A DNA stretch of 12,983 bases. Source: Acetobacteraceae bacterium (GTDB taxonomy: Bacteria > Pseudomonadota > Alphaproteobacteria > Acetobacterales > Acetobacteraceae). The notes beneath the pieces are model-generated. The model was not told the DNA's origin, did not search any database, and worked only from the letters and a program-made list of their open reading frames with translations. The stretch lies in contig DAHWBL010000104.1 in the NCBI GenBank assembly GCA_027323595.1, forward strand, positions 1 through 12,983, read 5' to 3'. This document shows positions 6,595-12,432 of the stretch, piece after piece (the stretch's first letter is position 1; each line of letters starts with the position of its first letter). A program made the translations under genes and the position numbers.

Positions 6595-8541
6595 ATGGAG
6601 CAGGGACTGATCAACGGGCGCTGGCGGGTGGATGCCGCCCGCCGCCTCGCGCGTGCCGGCGGCGGGCTGCCAGCCTTCGCCGCCGCCGACATCACCGACC
6701 CCGCGCGCGCCGTGATCGCGGTCCAGATCGCCCGCCGCGCGCCGCCGCGCGCCGCCGCCATCGAGCGGCTGATGGCCGCTCCCGCGCTCGCATCCGTGCT
6801 CGGCCCGCTCGACATCGGTACCGCACCCGGCCCGGATGGCGCGCAGGCCGGCTTCGTCATCTGTCCCGCCCCACCCGGCCCCGACCTCGCCGCCGAGCTG
6901 CGCGCCTGGCCGGAACCGAAGCTGATCGAGCGGGTGCTCAAGCCGCTCGCCCTCGCGCTCGACACGCTGCGCAGCCTGGGCGTCACCCACCGGGCGATCC
7001 GCCTCGACAACGTGTTCGCCGCGGCCGACGGCCCGGCGGTGCTGGGGTGCGCCTGGGCGGAGCCGCCGGGCCTGCGGCAGACGGCATTGTTCGAACCGCC
7101 GGGCAGCGCGGTCTGCGCGCCCATCGCGCGCGGTGAGGGGCGCGGCGCGGACGATGTGTATGCGCTGGGTGTGCTGCTGATCGTGCTGGCGCTCGGGCGC
7201 GATCCGTTCGCCGCGATGAGCGAGGATGACATCCTGCGCCGCAAGCTCGCGCTGGGCAGCCACGCCGCCCTCACCGACGGCCAGCGCCTGTCGCCGGCCC
7301 TGCTCGAACTGACCCGCGGCATGCTGGCCGAGGACCCCGAGCACCGGCCGCCGCCGGCGCTGCTGCGCGACCCGATCGCCGCGCGCGCACGCCGCGTCGC
7401 CACCCGCCCGCCACGCCGCGCGCACGCCCCGATCGTGCTGGGCAACGTCCAGATCTGGCACACCGGCGAACTGGCCCTCGCCTGCGCCGCCAATCCGGCC
7501 GAGGCGATCGCGCGGCTGCGCGGCGGTGAGATCGACAGTTGGCTGCGCCGCGCGCTCGGTGATTCCGCGCTCGCCGTCCGGCTCGACGAGGCGACCGCTC
7601 TGCGCCGCGAGGACCGCAATGCCGAGGCCGGCATCGCCGACGCGCTGCTTTTGATGCAGGCCGTCGCGGTGCTCGATCCGCTGGCGCCGATGTGCTGGCG
7701 TGGCCTGCTGCTGTGGCCGGACGCGATCGGCGCCATGCTCGCCGCGGGCAGCCATGACGAGGCGCTGGCCGATCTGCTGATGCAGGAGGCGGCGGGCGCC
7801 TGGGCCGGCGCGCGTCCCGGCCAGGGCGATGCGGTGATGCTGCGCATCGAAGGCCGCCAGCATCGCGCCATCCTGCGCGCCGGCGACCAGGCGCTGGCGA
7901 TGCGCCGCCTGGCCTACAGCCTGAATCCGCTGCTGCCCTGCGCGTCGGAGCTGGTGCACCCGCACTGGGTCGCCACCGTGACGGAGCTGCTGCCGGCGCT
8001 CGAACAGCGCGCCGCCCGTGCCGCGCCGCCGCCGCCGCCCGACGACCGCGAACTGCTCGGCTTTCTCGCCGCGCGGCTCGACCTTGGTGCCGACGACACC
8101 GCCCGGCTCGAAGCCTCGGGCGCCGCCGCGCCGGCGATGGGGCTGCTGCTGCTCGGGCTGCTCGGCCGCGCGCAGGATCGCGCCCACCTTGCCGCGATGC
8201 CCGCGCTCGCCGGCTGGCTCGCGCGCCTCGCCGCCCCCCAGGTCAACCAATGGCCCAATCTGCGCCGCCGCGCCCAGGCGGAATCGATGCTGCCCGACCT
8301 CATCCGGCAGGGCCGCCTCACCGGGCTGGCCAAGCTGCTCGACAACCCCGACGACACCGCCCGTGACTCCGCCCAACTGCCCCGCGTGCGCCGCGCCGTG
8401 CGCCAGATCGACGACGAGATCGCCAGCCTGCGCGCCGGCCGGCCGGCGCGCGCGCGCCGGGCCGGGCAGCTCGGCCGCAACACCGCCGCGGCACTGGGGG
8501 TCGCGGCACTCGCCGTATCGGTCGCGGCCGCGCTCTGGTGA
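6595..8541 (+). CDS. Membrane-anchored serine/threonine pseudokinase
   Basis: This 648-residue protein has a protein-kinase fold over about residues 8-275 but lacks the catalytic residues. The HRDxKxxN loop reads HRAIRLDN (132-139), with Ala134 in place of the catalytic Asp and Arg136 for Lys. The DFG position reads LGCAW (150-154), so the metal-binding Asp is absent. No lysine is visible at the ATP-anchoring strand (AVIAVQIARR), and the glycine loop is not recognisable. Structural marks remain: DDVYALGVLLIVLALGRDPF (186-205; subdomain IX Asp) and a late DPEHRP with the conserved Arg251. Residues about 275-625 are Ala/Leu-rich and helical with no recognised domain. The last 20 residues are a transmembrane helix just after an Arg-rich stretch, so the kinase-like part should be cytoplasmic. 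It shares one base with the next gene. The partner and role are unknown. Confidence 0.8.
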   Translation: MEQGLINGRWRVDAARRLARAGGGLPAFAAADITDPARAVIAVQIARRAPPRAAAIERLMAAPALASVLGPLDIGTAPGPDGAQAGFVICPAPPGPDLAAELRAWPEPKLIERVLKPLALALDTLRSLGVTHRAIRLDNVFAAADGPAVLGCAWAEPPGLRQTALFEPPGSAVCAPIARGEGRGADDVYALGVLLIVLALGRDPFAAMSEDDILRRKLALGSHAALTDGQRLSPALLELTRGMLAEDPEHRPPPALLRDPIAARARRVATRPPRRAHAPIVLGNVQIWHTGELALACAANPAEAIARLRGGEIDSWLRRALGDSALAVRLDEATALRREDRNAEAGIADALLLMQAVAVLDPLAPMCWRGLLLWPDAIGAMLAAGSHDEALADLLMQEAAGAWAGARPGQGDAVMLRIEGRQHRAILRAGDQALAMRRLAYSLNPLLPCASELVHPHWVATVTELLPALEQRAARAAPPPPPDDRELLGFLAARLDLGADDTARLEASGAAAPAMGLLLLGLLGRAQDRAHLAAMPALAGWLARLAAPQVNQWPNLRRRAQAESMLPDLIRQGRLTGLAKLLDNPDDTARDSAQLPRVRRAVRQIDDEIASLRAGRPARARRAGQLGRNTAAALGVAALAVSVAAALW

Positions 8542-8957
8542 TGAAGAAGCAACTGCTCTGGCTGGCCGCCGGCCTGCTGCTCGGCGTCGCCCCATCGGTG
8601 CTGCTGCTGCTGGCCGGCCTGCTGCTTCCCGCGCTGCTCGCCAGGGCGGTGGACCGCGCCGCCGGTCGCCCACCCGGAGCGGCGCCGATGCTGTTCGCCA
8701 TCGCCGGGTCGGTGGCGCCGGCGATCGCCTTTCTGCACACCGGCCCCGGCCTTGGTCCGGCCGAGGCGGTGCTGGGCGACATCGCCCTGAGCGGTCCCTG
8801 TTGGCTGGGCACCGGGCTGGGCTGGTCGCTCGATCAGTTGCTGCCCGGGCTGGTCGGGCTGCTGCTCGAAGGACAGGCGCGCGCGCGGGTCGTCGCGCTG
8901 CTGCGCCTGCGCGGGCGCCACCTCAAATCATGGGACATCGAGGCGCCAGGCAAATGA
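8541..8957 (+). CDS. Small polytopic membrane protein paired with the pseudokinase
   Basis: This 138-residue protein starts with ATG 8541, whose A is the last base of the preceding stop codon (TGATG), so the two are translationally coupled. The N-terminus (MKKQLLWLAAGLLLGV then APSVLLLLAGLLLPALL) forms one long or two short membrane helices. Another hydrophobic helix follows at about 48-66 (APMLFAIAGSVAPAIAFLH), and a third hydrophobic region spans about 90-112 (around LDQLLPGLVGLLLEG). The C-terminus is basic (ARARVVALLRLRGRHLKSW) and likely cytoplasmic. I do not recognise the family. The overlap with a tail-anchored pseudokinase suggests that the two proteins act together at the inner membrane. 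A terminator hairpin follows directly after its stop. Confidence 0.75.
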   Translation: MKKQLLWLAAGLLLGVAPSVLLLLAGLLLPALLARAVDRAAGRPPGAAPMLFAIAGSVAPAIAFLHTGPGLGPAEAVLGDIALSGPCWLGTGLGWSLDQLLPGLVGLLLEGQARARVVALLRLRGRHLKSWDIEAPGK

Positions 8958-8958
8958 C

Positions 8959-8994
8959 AAAAAAAACGGCCGACCTGATCCAGGCCGGCCGTTT
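8959..8994 (-). terminator. Rho-independent terminator for rpoH, probably bidirectional
   Basis: The arms 8966-8976 (ACGGCCGACCT) and 8982-8992 (AGGCCGGCCGT) form an 11-bp stem with a 5-base loop GATCC, extended by A-T pairs at the base. Eight A residues at 8959-8966 become a U-tract in the minus-strand transcript, 33 bases after the rpoH stop. On the minus strand the one imperfect position is a G-U wobble, while on the plus strand it is an A-C mismatch, so the element looks optimised for rpoH. On the plus strand only three U residues follow the stem, so termination of the pseudokinase operon there would be weaker. Confidence 0.88.
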
Positions 8995-9026
8995 CGTCGC
9001 ATCGAACCCGGTCGTCGGGCCGTCGA

Positions 9027-9929
9027 TCAGGCGGGCAGGGCTGCCGCCGGCGCGCTCGACAGGCGCCGCTCGGCGACCTGGGTCTTCATCGCCTTCTGCA
9101 GCTTCTCGAAGCCACGCACCTCGATCTGGCGCACCCGCTCGCGCGAGATGTTGTATTGCTGCGACAGCTCCTCGAGCGTGGTCGGGTTGTCCTTCAGCCG
9201 GCGCTCGATCAGGATGTGGCGTTCGCGCTCGTTGAGGGTCTTGAGCGCGTTGGCCAGCAGCGCCTTGCGCCCGCTCATCTCCTCGCGTTCGGCCAGCTCG
9301 CTTTCCTGCGACTCGCTTTCATCCACCAGCCAATCCTGCCACTCGCCCTCGCTGTCGGCGCGGACCGGCGCATTGAGGCTGTGGTCGGGCGCGGCGAGGC
9401 GACGGTTCATGTTCACCACGTCCACCTCGGGCACGCCCAGCACCCGCGCGATCTCCTCGACCTGCTCCTTCTGCATGTCGCCGTCATCGATCGCCTGCAT
9501 CTGGCCCTTCAGCCGGCGCAGATTGAAGAACAGCTTCTTCTGCGCGGCGGTGGTGCCCATTTTCACCAGCGACCAGCTATGCAGGATATATTCCTGGATC
9601 GCGGCGCGGATCCACCACATCGCGTAGGTCGCGAGGCGGAAGCCGCGATCGGGATCGAAGCGGCGCACCGCCTGCATCATCCCGACATTGCCCTCGCTGA
9701 TCAGCTCGCCCAGCGGCAGCCCGTAGCCGCGATAGCCCATCGCGATCTTGGCGACGAGGCGCAGATGCGAGGTCACCAGCTTGTGCGCCGATGCGGTGTC
9801 GGCCTGGTCGCGCCAGGCGAGCGACAGCCGCAGCTCCTCTTCCTGCGTCAGCATCGGAAACTTGCGGATTTCCTGCAAATAGCGGGACAGGTTCCCCTCA
9901 GGTGCGATGTTCATCATGGCAGACGCCAT
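9027..9929 (-). CDS. rpoH: RNA polymerase sigma factor RpoH (sigma-32, heat shock)
   Basis: RpoH directs RNA polymerase to heat-shock promoters (chaperones, proteases). The 300-residue product has region 1.2/2 marks NLSRYLQEIRKFPMLTQEEE (13-32), LRLVAKIAMGYRGYGLPLGE and the region 2.3/2.4 segment FRLATYAMWWIRAAIQEYIL (97-116). The RpoH box QKKLFFNLRR (130-139) separates it from RpoD-type factors. Region 4.2 is the helix-turn-helix TLEELSQQYNISRERVRQIE (251-270). The start at ATG 9929 is set by AAGGAGA (9941-9935 on the minus strand), 5 bases away; an in-frame ATG at 9953 lacks such a site. It has its own promoter, a leader of about 180 nt that may fold over the start, and a strong terminator. 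It follows rluD, an arrangement common in alphaproteobacteria. Confidence 0.96.
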   Translation of the reverse strand: MASAMMNIAPEGNLSRYLQEIRKFPMLTQEEELRLSLAWRDQADTASAHKLVTSHLRLVAKIAMGYRGYGLPLGELISEGNVGMMQAVRRFDPDRGFRLATYAMWWIRAAIQEYILHSWSLVKMGTTAAQKKLFFNLRRLKGQMQAIDDGDMQKEQVEEIARVLGVPEVDVVNMNRRLAAPDHSLNAPVRADSEGEWQDWLVDESESQESELAEREEMSGRKALLANALKTLNERERHILIERRLKDNPTTLEELSQQYNISRERVRQIEVRGFEKLQKAMKTQVAERRLSSAPAAALPA

Positions 9930-9977
9930 AGAAATCTCCTTCGACCGAAACACGCCTCAGCCACCCCGAAGGCATGG
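9926..9977 (-). promoter_or_regulatory. Candidate RNA hairpin masking the rpoH ribosome binding site and start codon
   Basis: In the rpoH leader, CCAU (9977-9974) and CCUUCGG (9972-9966) can pair with AUGG at the start codon (9929-9926) and UCGAAGG over the Shine-Dalgarno (9944-9938). The hairpin would have a short asymmetric internal loop (1 against 8 bases) and a loop of about 21 bases. Control of rpoH translation by temperature-sensitive mRNA structure is established in Escherichia coli; its presence here is inferred from complementarity alone. A competing small CC-UUCG-GG hairpin is possible at the same site. Confidence 0.35.
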
Positions 9978-10115
9978 CACGGCGCCGATTCCGGCTCGTT
10001 CTGGGTGGGGCGCGAAACAGACCATCAAGTCCCGAAGGCAGGTCCCGCTCGCGCAGGCGACACCGTCTCCGGACGGCCAAACCATCGCGGCACGCCCGCC
10101 GCGACAGACCCGCGC

Positions 10116-10144
10116 TTCATAGCCGGGTTGCCGGCGGTTGTCAA
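10116..10144 (-). promoter_or_regulatory. Sigma70-type promoter of rpoH
   Basis: On the minus strand, a perfect -35 TTGACA (10144-10139) is followed by a 17-base spacer and a -10 TATGAA (10121-10116). Transcription would begin near 10109, giving a leader of about 180 nt before ATG 9929. The promoter lies immediately after the rluD stop, so rpoH need not depend on rluD read-through. Confidence 0.75.
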
Positions 10145-10151
10145 GAAATAC

Positions 10152-10168
10152 CCGACTTCACGAGTCGG
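10152..10168 (-). terminator. Weak hairpin over the rluD stop codon
   Basis: CCGACT (10152-10157) and AGTCGG (10163-10168) form a 6-bp stem with a 5-base loop. The rluD TGA (10160-10158) lies in the loop region. On the minus strand it is followed by GTATTTCTT, a broken T-tract, then by the rpoH -35. It may attenuate read-through from rluD into rpoH; the short stem makes this uncertain. Confidence 0.35.
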
Positions 10169-11162
10169 CATTTACCTCCAGCGCCGCCACCAGTCCGGCC
10201 ATGTCCGGCGGCATCGCGGTCTCGAAGCGAAGCGGCTGCCCGGTCGCCGGGTGGGCGAAGCCAAGCAGCCACGCATGCAGTGCCTGCCTCGGAAAATCCA
10301 TCAGCACCTGGCGCGCCGGCTCGGCCAGCCGCCGCGCCGCCGCCGGCAGCCGGCGCAGATAGACGGGGTCGCCGACCAGCGGATGGCCGATATGGGCCAG
10401 GTGCACGCGAATTTGATGAGTCCGCCCGGTCGCCAGCCGGCATTCCAGCAGGCTCGCCGCAAGCGCCCAATGACGCTCGGTGCGATAGCGGGTCAGCGCC
10501 GCCTTGCCGTGATGGCCGACCACCGCCATGCGGGTGCGCTCACGCGGGTCCCGCCCGATCGGCGCCTCGATCTCGCCACTGGCCGGCGAGGGCAGGCCCC
10601 AGCACAGCGCCAGATAGGCGCGCTCGATGTCGCGCGCGGCGAATCGCGCCGACAAGGTGGTGAGCGCCGCCTCGGTCTTGGCCACCACCATCACCCCCGA
10701 GGTGTCCTTGTCCAGCCGATGCACGATCCCCGGCCGCTTTTCGCCGCCGATCCCTGGCAGGCTGTCGCCGCAATGGGCGAGCAGGGCGTTCACCAGCGTG
10801 CCGTCCTGGTTGCCCGGAGCCGGATGCACCACCAGCCCGGCCGGCTTGTCGAGCACGATCAGATGCGCATCCTCGAACAGGATGCTGAGCTCCATGCGCT
10901 GGGCGGCCGGGCGGGCCGGCGTCGGGGGCGGCGGCTCCAGCCGATACAGCGCCCCGGCGCGCACCGAAGCCGCCGGCTGGCCGACCACCTGGCCGTCGCA
11001 CAGCGCCCGACGCTGCTCGATCAGCGCCTTCACCCGCGCCCGCGACAGGCCGGAGATCTCGGCCAGAAACCGGTCCACCCGTCCGCCCGCCGCCTCGGCG
11101 CCCGCCACCTGCTCGACGGTGCCCGCCTCGCTCTCTGGATCAGTGATCATGTCGGTGTGCAT
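10158..11162 (-). CDS. rluD: Ribosomal large subunit pseudouridine synthase RluD-type
   Basis: RluA-family enzymes convert specific uridines to pseudouridine; RluD acts on helix 69 of 23S rRNA. The 334-residue product has an N-terminal S4 RNA-binding domain (about 27-75, GGRVDRFLAEISGLSRARVK) and the catalytic domain with ILFEDAHLIVLDKPAGLVVH. The signature GIVHRLDKDTSG has catalytic Asp151. RTHQIRVHLAHIGHPLVGD and a late RQALHAWLLGFAHP are also diagnostic. The start is uncertain: ATG 11162 and ATG 11150 are in frame and neither has a clear Shine-Dalgarno. A TACTAT sequence right upstream of 11162 might be a -10 element, which would favour 11150. Other RluA-family members (RluC, RluA) are possible, but the S4 domain and position before rpoH favour RluD. 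Confidence 0.93.
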   Translation of the reverse strand: MHTDMITDPESEAGTVEQVAGAEAAGGRVDRFLAEISGLSRARVKALIEQRRALCDGQVVGQPAASVRAGALYRLEPPPPTPARPAAQRMELSILFEDAHLIVLDKPAGLVVHPAPGNQDGTLVNALLAHCGDSLPGIGGEKRPGIVHRLDKDTSGVMVVAKTEAALTTLSARFAARDIERAYLALCWGLPSPASGEIEAPIGRDPRERTRMAVVGHHGKAALTRYRTERHWALAASLLECRLATGRTHQIRVHLAHIGHPLVGDPVYLRRLPAAARRLAEPARQVLMDFPRQALHAWLLGFAHPATGQPLRFETAMPPDMAGLVAALEVNADS

Positions 11163-11169
11163 ATAGTAT
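11162..11169. promoter_or_regulatory. Possible shared -10 region between rluD and the divergent small gene
   Basis: The AT-rich run TATAGTAT reads as a -10-like TATAGT on the plus strand (11162-11167) and as TACTAT on the minus strand (11168-11163). No convincing -35 was found at 16-18 bases on either side, so this is a weak candidate. Confidence 0.25.
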
Positions 11170-11185
11170 TTGTGGCAGGGCAGGG

Positions 11186-11470
11186 ATGGCGCGCATGGGT
11201 GGGTTGAAACTGGCGGTCGGGGTGATGAGCGTGCTGATCATCGTCGGCGTCGCGGTCATCGGTGTCACCATCACGCGGCGGCTGGCCGGCGTGCCCGGGC
11301 CGATCGCCGCGCCGGTGCAGCTCGACGAACCGGCCGGCACCCGCATCGTGGGCATCGCGGCCCTGCCGGACCGGATCGCGGTGCAGTTGCAGGGCGGCGG
11401 GCCCGACCGGGTGCGCCTGTTCGACGCCAAGACCCTGCGCCCGGTTGGCGAACTCAGGCTCGCTGACTGA
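11186..11470 (+). CDS. Small single-pass membrane protein, DUF6476-like
   Basis: This is a 94-residue protein. Either ATG 11186 or ATG 11195 may be used; AGGGA at 11182-11186 is 8 bases before the second and would suit it. Residues about 9-29 (LAVGVMSVLIIVGVAVIGVTI) form one membrane helix, followed by RR and a small periplasmic-type domain. That domain contains LDEPAGTRIVGIAALPDRIA, VQLQGGGPDRVRLFDAKTLR and ends VGELRLAD. This layout of helix, 'G..I..I....D.IAV....' strands and 'D..T......L.L' resembles the DUF6476 group of alphaproteobacterial proteins, which I recall as often lying beside rluD; I cannot confirm this here. The function is unknown. It is divergent from rluD and converges on radC with a 38-base gap. 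Confidence 0.72.
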   Translation: MARMGGLKLAVGVMSVLIIVGVAVIGVTITRRLAGVPGPIAAPVQLDEPAGTRIVGIAALPDRIAVQLQGGGPDRVRLFDAKTLRPVGELRLAD

Positions 11471-11508
11471 ACACCGCCAACGGGGCCCGCGTCCGCCCAA
11501 ACCTGGGG

Positions 11509-12282
11509 TCAGTCACCCAGCAGCCCCTCGCGGCGCAAACTCACCCAGGCGCCGTTGCCGATGATCACATGGTCGTGCAGCGTCACCGACAGGGCGCGCG
11601 CCGCCTGCGCCACCTCGCGGGTCATGGCGATGTCGTCCGCCGAGGGGGTGGGGTCGCCGCTGGGGTGGTTGTGCACCATGATCAGCGCGCTGGCATGCAG
11701 CTCGATCGCCCGGCGCACCACCTCGCGCGGATAGACCGGGGTTTGGTTCACCGTGCCGATGCCCTGTTTTTCGTCGGCGAGCAGGCGGTTGCGGCTGTCC
11801 AGATACAGCACCCGGAAATGCTCCACCCGCTCGCGCGCCAGCATGGTGGTCAGATACTCCATCAGCCGGTCCCAGTTGGCCAGCAGCGGCCGATCCTGCA
11901 CCTCGGCGCGCGCCAGACGCTGGGCGGCGACCAGCACGGTGCGCAGCGCCGCCACCGCGGCCGGGCCCATGCCCTTGATCGCCTGCAGGTCCGCCGGCGG
12001 CGCGGTGATCACGTTGGCATAGCTGCCGAACCGTGCGATCAGCAGCCGGGCGATCTGCTTGGTGTCCTTGCGCGGCAACGCCAGGAACAGCACCAGCTCC
12101 AGCACCTCATGATCGGCGACCGCTTCGGGCCCCGCGGCCAGCAGCCGCGCGCGCACCCGCTCGCGATGCCCCTCCGCGCCTGGCGGTGCCGAAACGACGC
12201 TGGCCTCGCCGGCCGGCCCGGGGGAGAACAGCCCGCCCGCGTCCGACAGGCCCGAGCCGCGGCCAGGAGTGGATTTGCGCAT
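11509..12282 (-). CDS. radC: RadC family JAB-domain protein (DUF2466)
   Basis: RadC-family proteins were once linked to DNA repair, but the link is doubtful and the biochemical role is unsettled. From ATG 12282 the product is 257 residues; an ATG at 12327 would add 15 Arg/Trp-rich residues and looks less likely. The N-terminal 40 residues are low-complexity and probably disordered. The UPF0758 N-terminal domain follows (HRERVRARLLAAGPEAVADH, 39-58), with a helix-hairpin-helix-like AIKGMGPAAVAAL (101-113). The JAB/MPN domain carries the zinc-binding HNHPSGDPTPSADD (204-217), with His204, His206 and Asp217 as expected ligands, and Glu171 upstream. The end LHDHVIIGNGAWVSLRREGLL is typical. All metal ligands are present, so it should be an intact family member. 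It is probably transcribed alone. Confidence 0.93.
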   Translation of the reverse strand: MRKSTPGRGSGLSDAGGLFSPGPAGEASVVSAPPGAEGHRERVRARLLAAGPEAVADHEVLELVLFLALPRKDTKQIARLLIARFGSYANVITAPPADLQAIKGMGPAAVAALRTVLVAAQRLARAEVQDRPLLANWDRLMEYLTTMLARERVEHFRVLYLDSRNRLLADEKQGIGTVNQTPVYPREVVRRAIELHASALIMVHNHPSGDPTPSADDIAMTREVAQAARALSVTLHDHVIIGNGAWVSLRREGLLGD

Positions 12283-12361
12283 GCGGCGAGCCTGCCACCA
12301 AATCCGTCGGCCAGGGAAGACCACCAACGCGCCGGCGTGGCTGGAGCCAAAGATAGCGCTC

Positions 12362-12400
12362 TTGCAAACATTGACATACCTTAATTATATTCATTGCAAT
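12362..12400 (+). promoter_or_regulatory. AT-rich promoter region of the glycine-rich protein gene
   Basis: This stretch is strikingly AT-rich within GC-rich surroundings. Possible pairs are TTGCAA (12362-12367) with TATATT (12386-12391) at 18 bases, and TTGACA (12371-12376) with TGCAAT (12395-12400) at 18 bases. On the minus strand a TATAAT (12389-12384) could serve radC, though no -35 was found for it. TTGCAA occurs twice, 32 bases apart, which could be operator half-sites. Confidence 0.5.
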
Positions 12401-12432
12401 CTGCTTCGCATGCGTAATCAACGGGGGTTTCA

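Noticed and set aside
5299..8673. A 1124-codon open frame on the minus strand opposite the binding protein and pseudokinase genes.
   Set aside because: The translation is a Gly/Arg/His/Gln-rich run with no domain. It lies opposite two well-supported genes and is an effect of GC-rich codon bias, which removes stops from the antisense frame.
9156..11207. A 683-codon open frame on the plus strand opposite rpoH and rluD.
   Set aside because: It lies antisense to two certain genes, with Arg/His/Gln-rich composition, no recognisable motif and no convincing start.
12278..12414. Two copies of the palindrome CGCATGCG, at 12278-12285 and 12407-12414.
   Set aside because: The first spans the radC start codon and the spacing is arbitrary; an 8-base GC-rich palindrome can recur by chance here.
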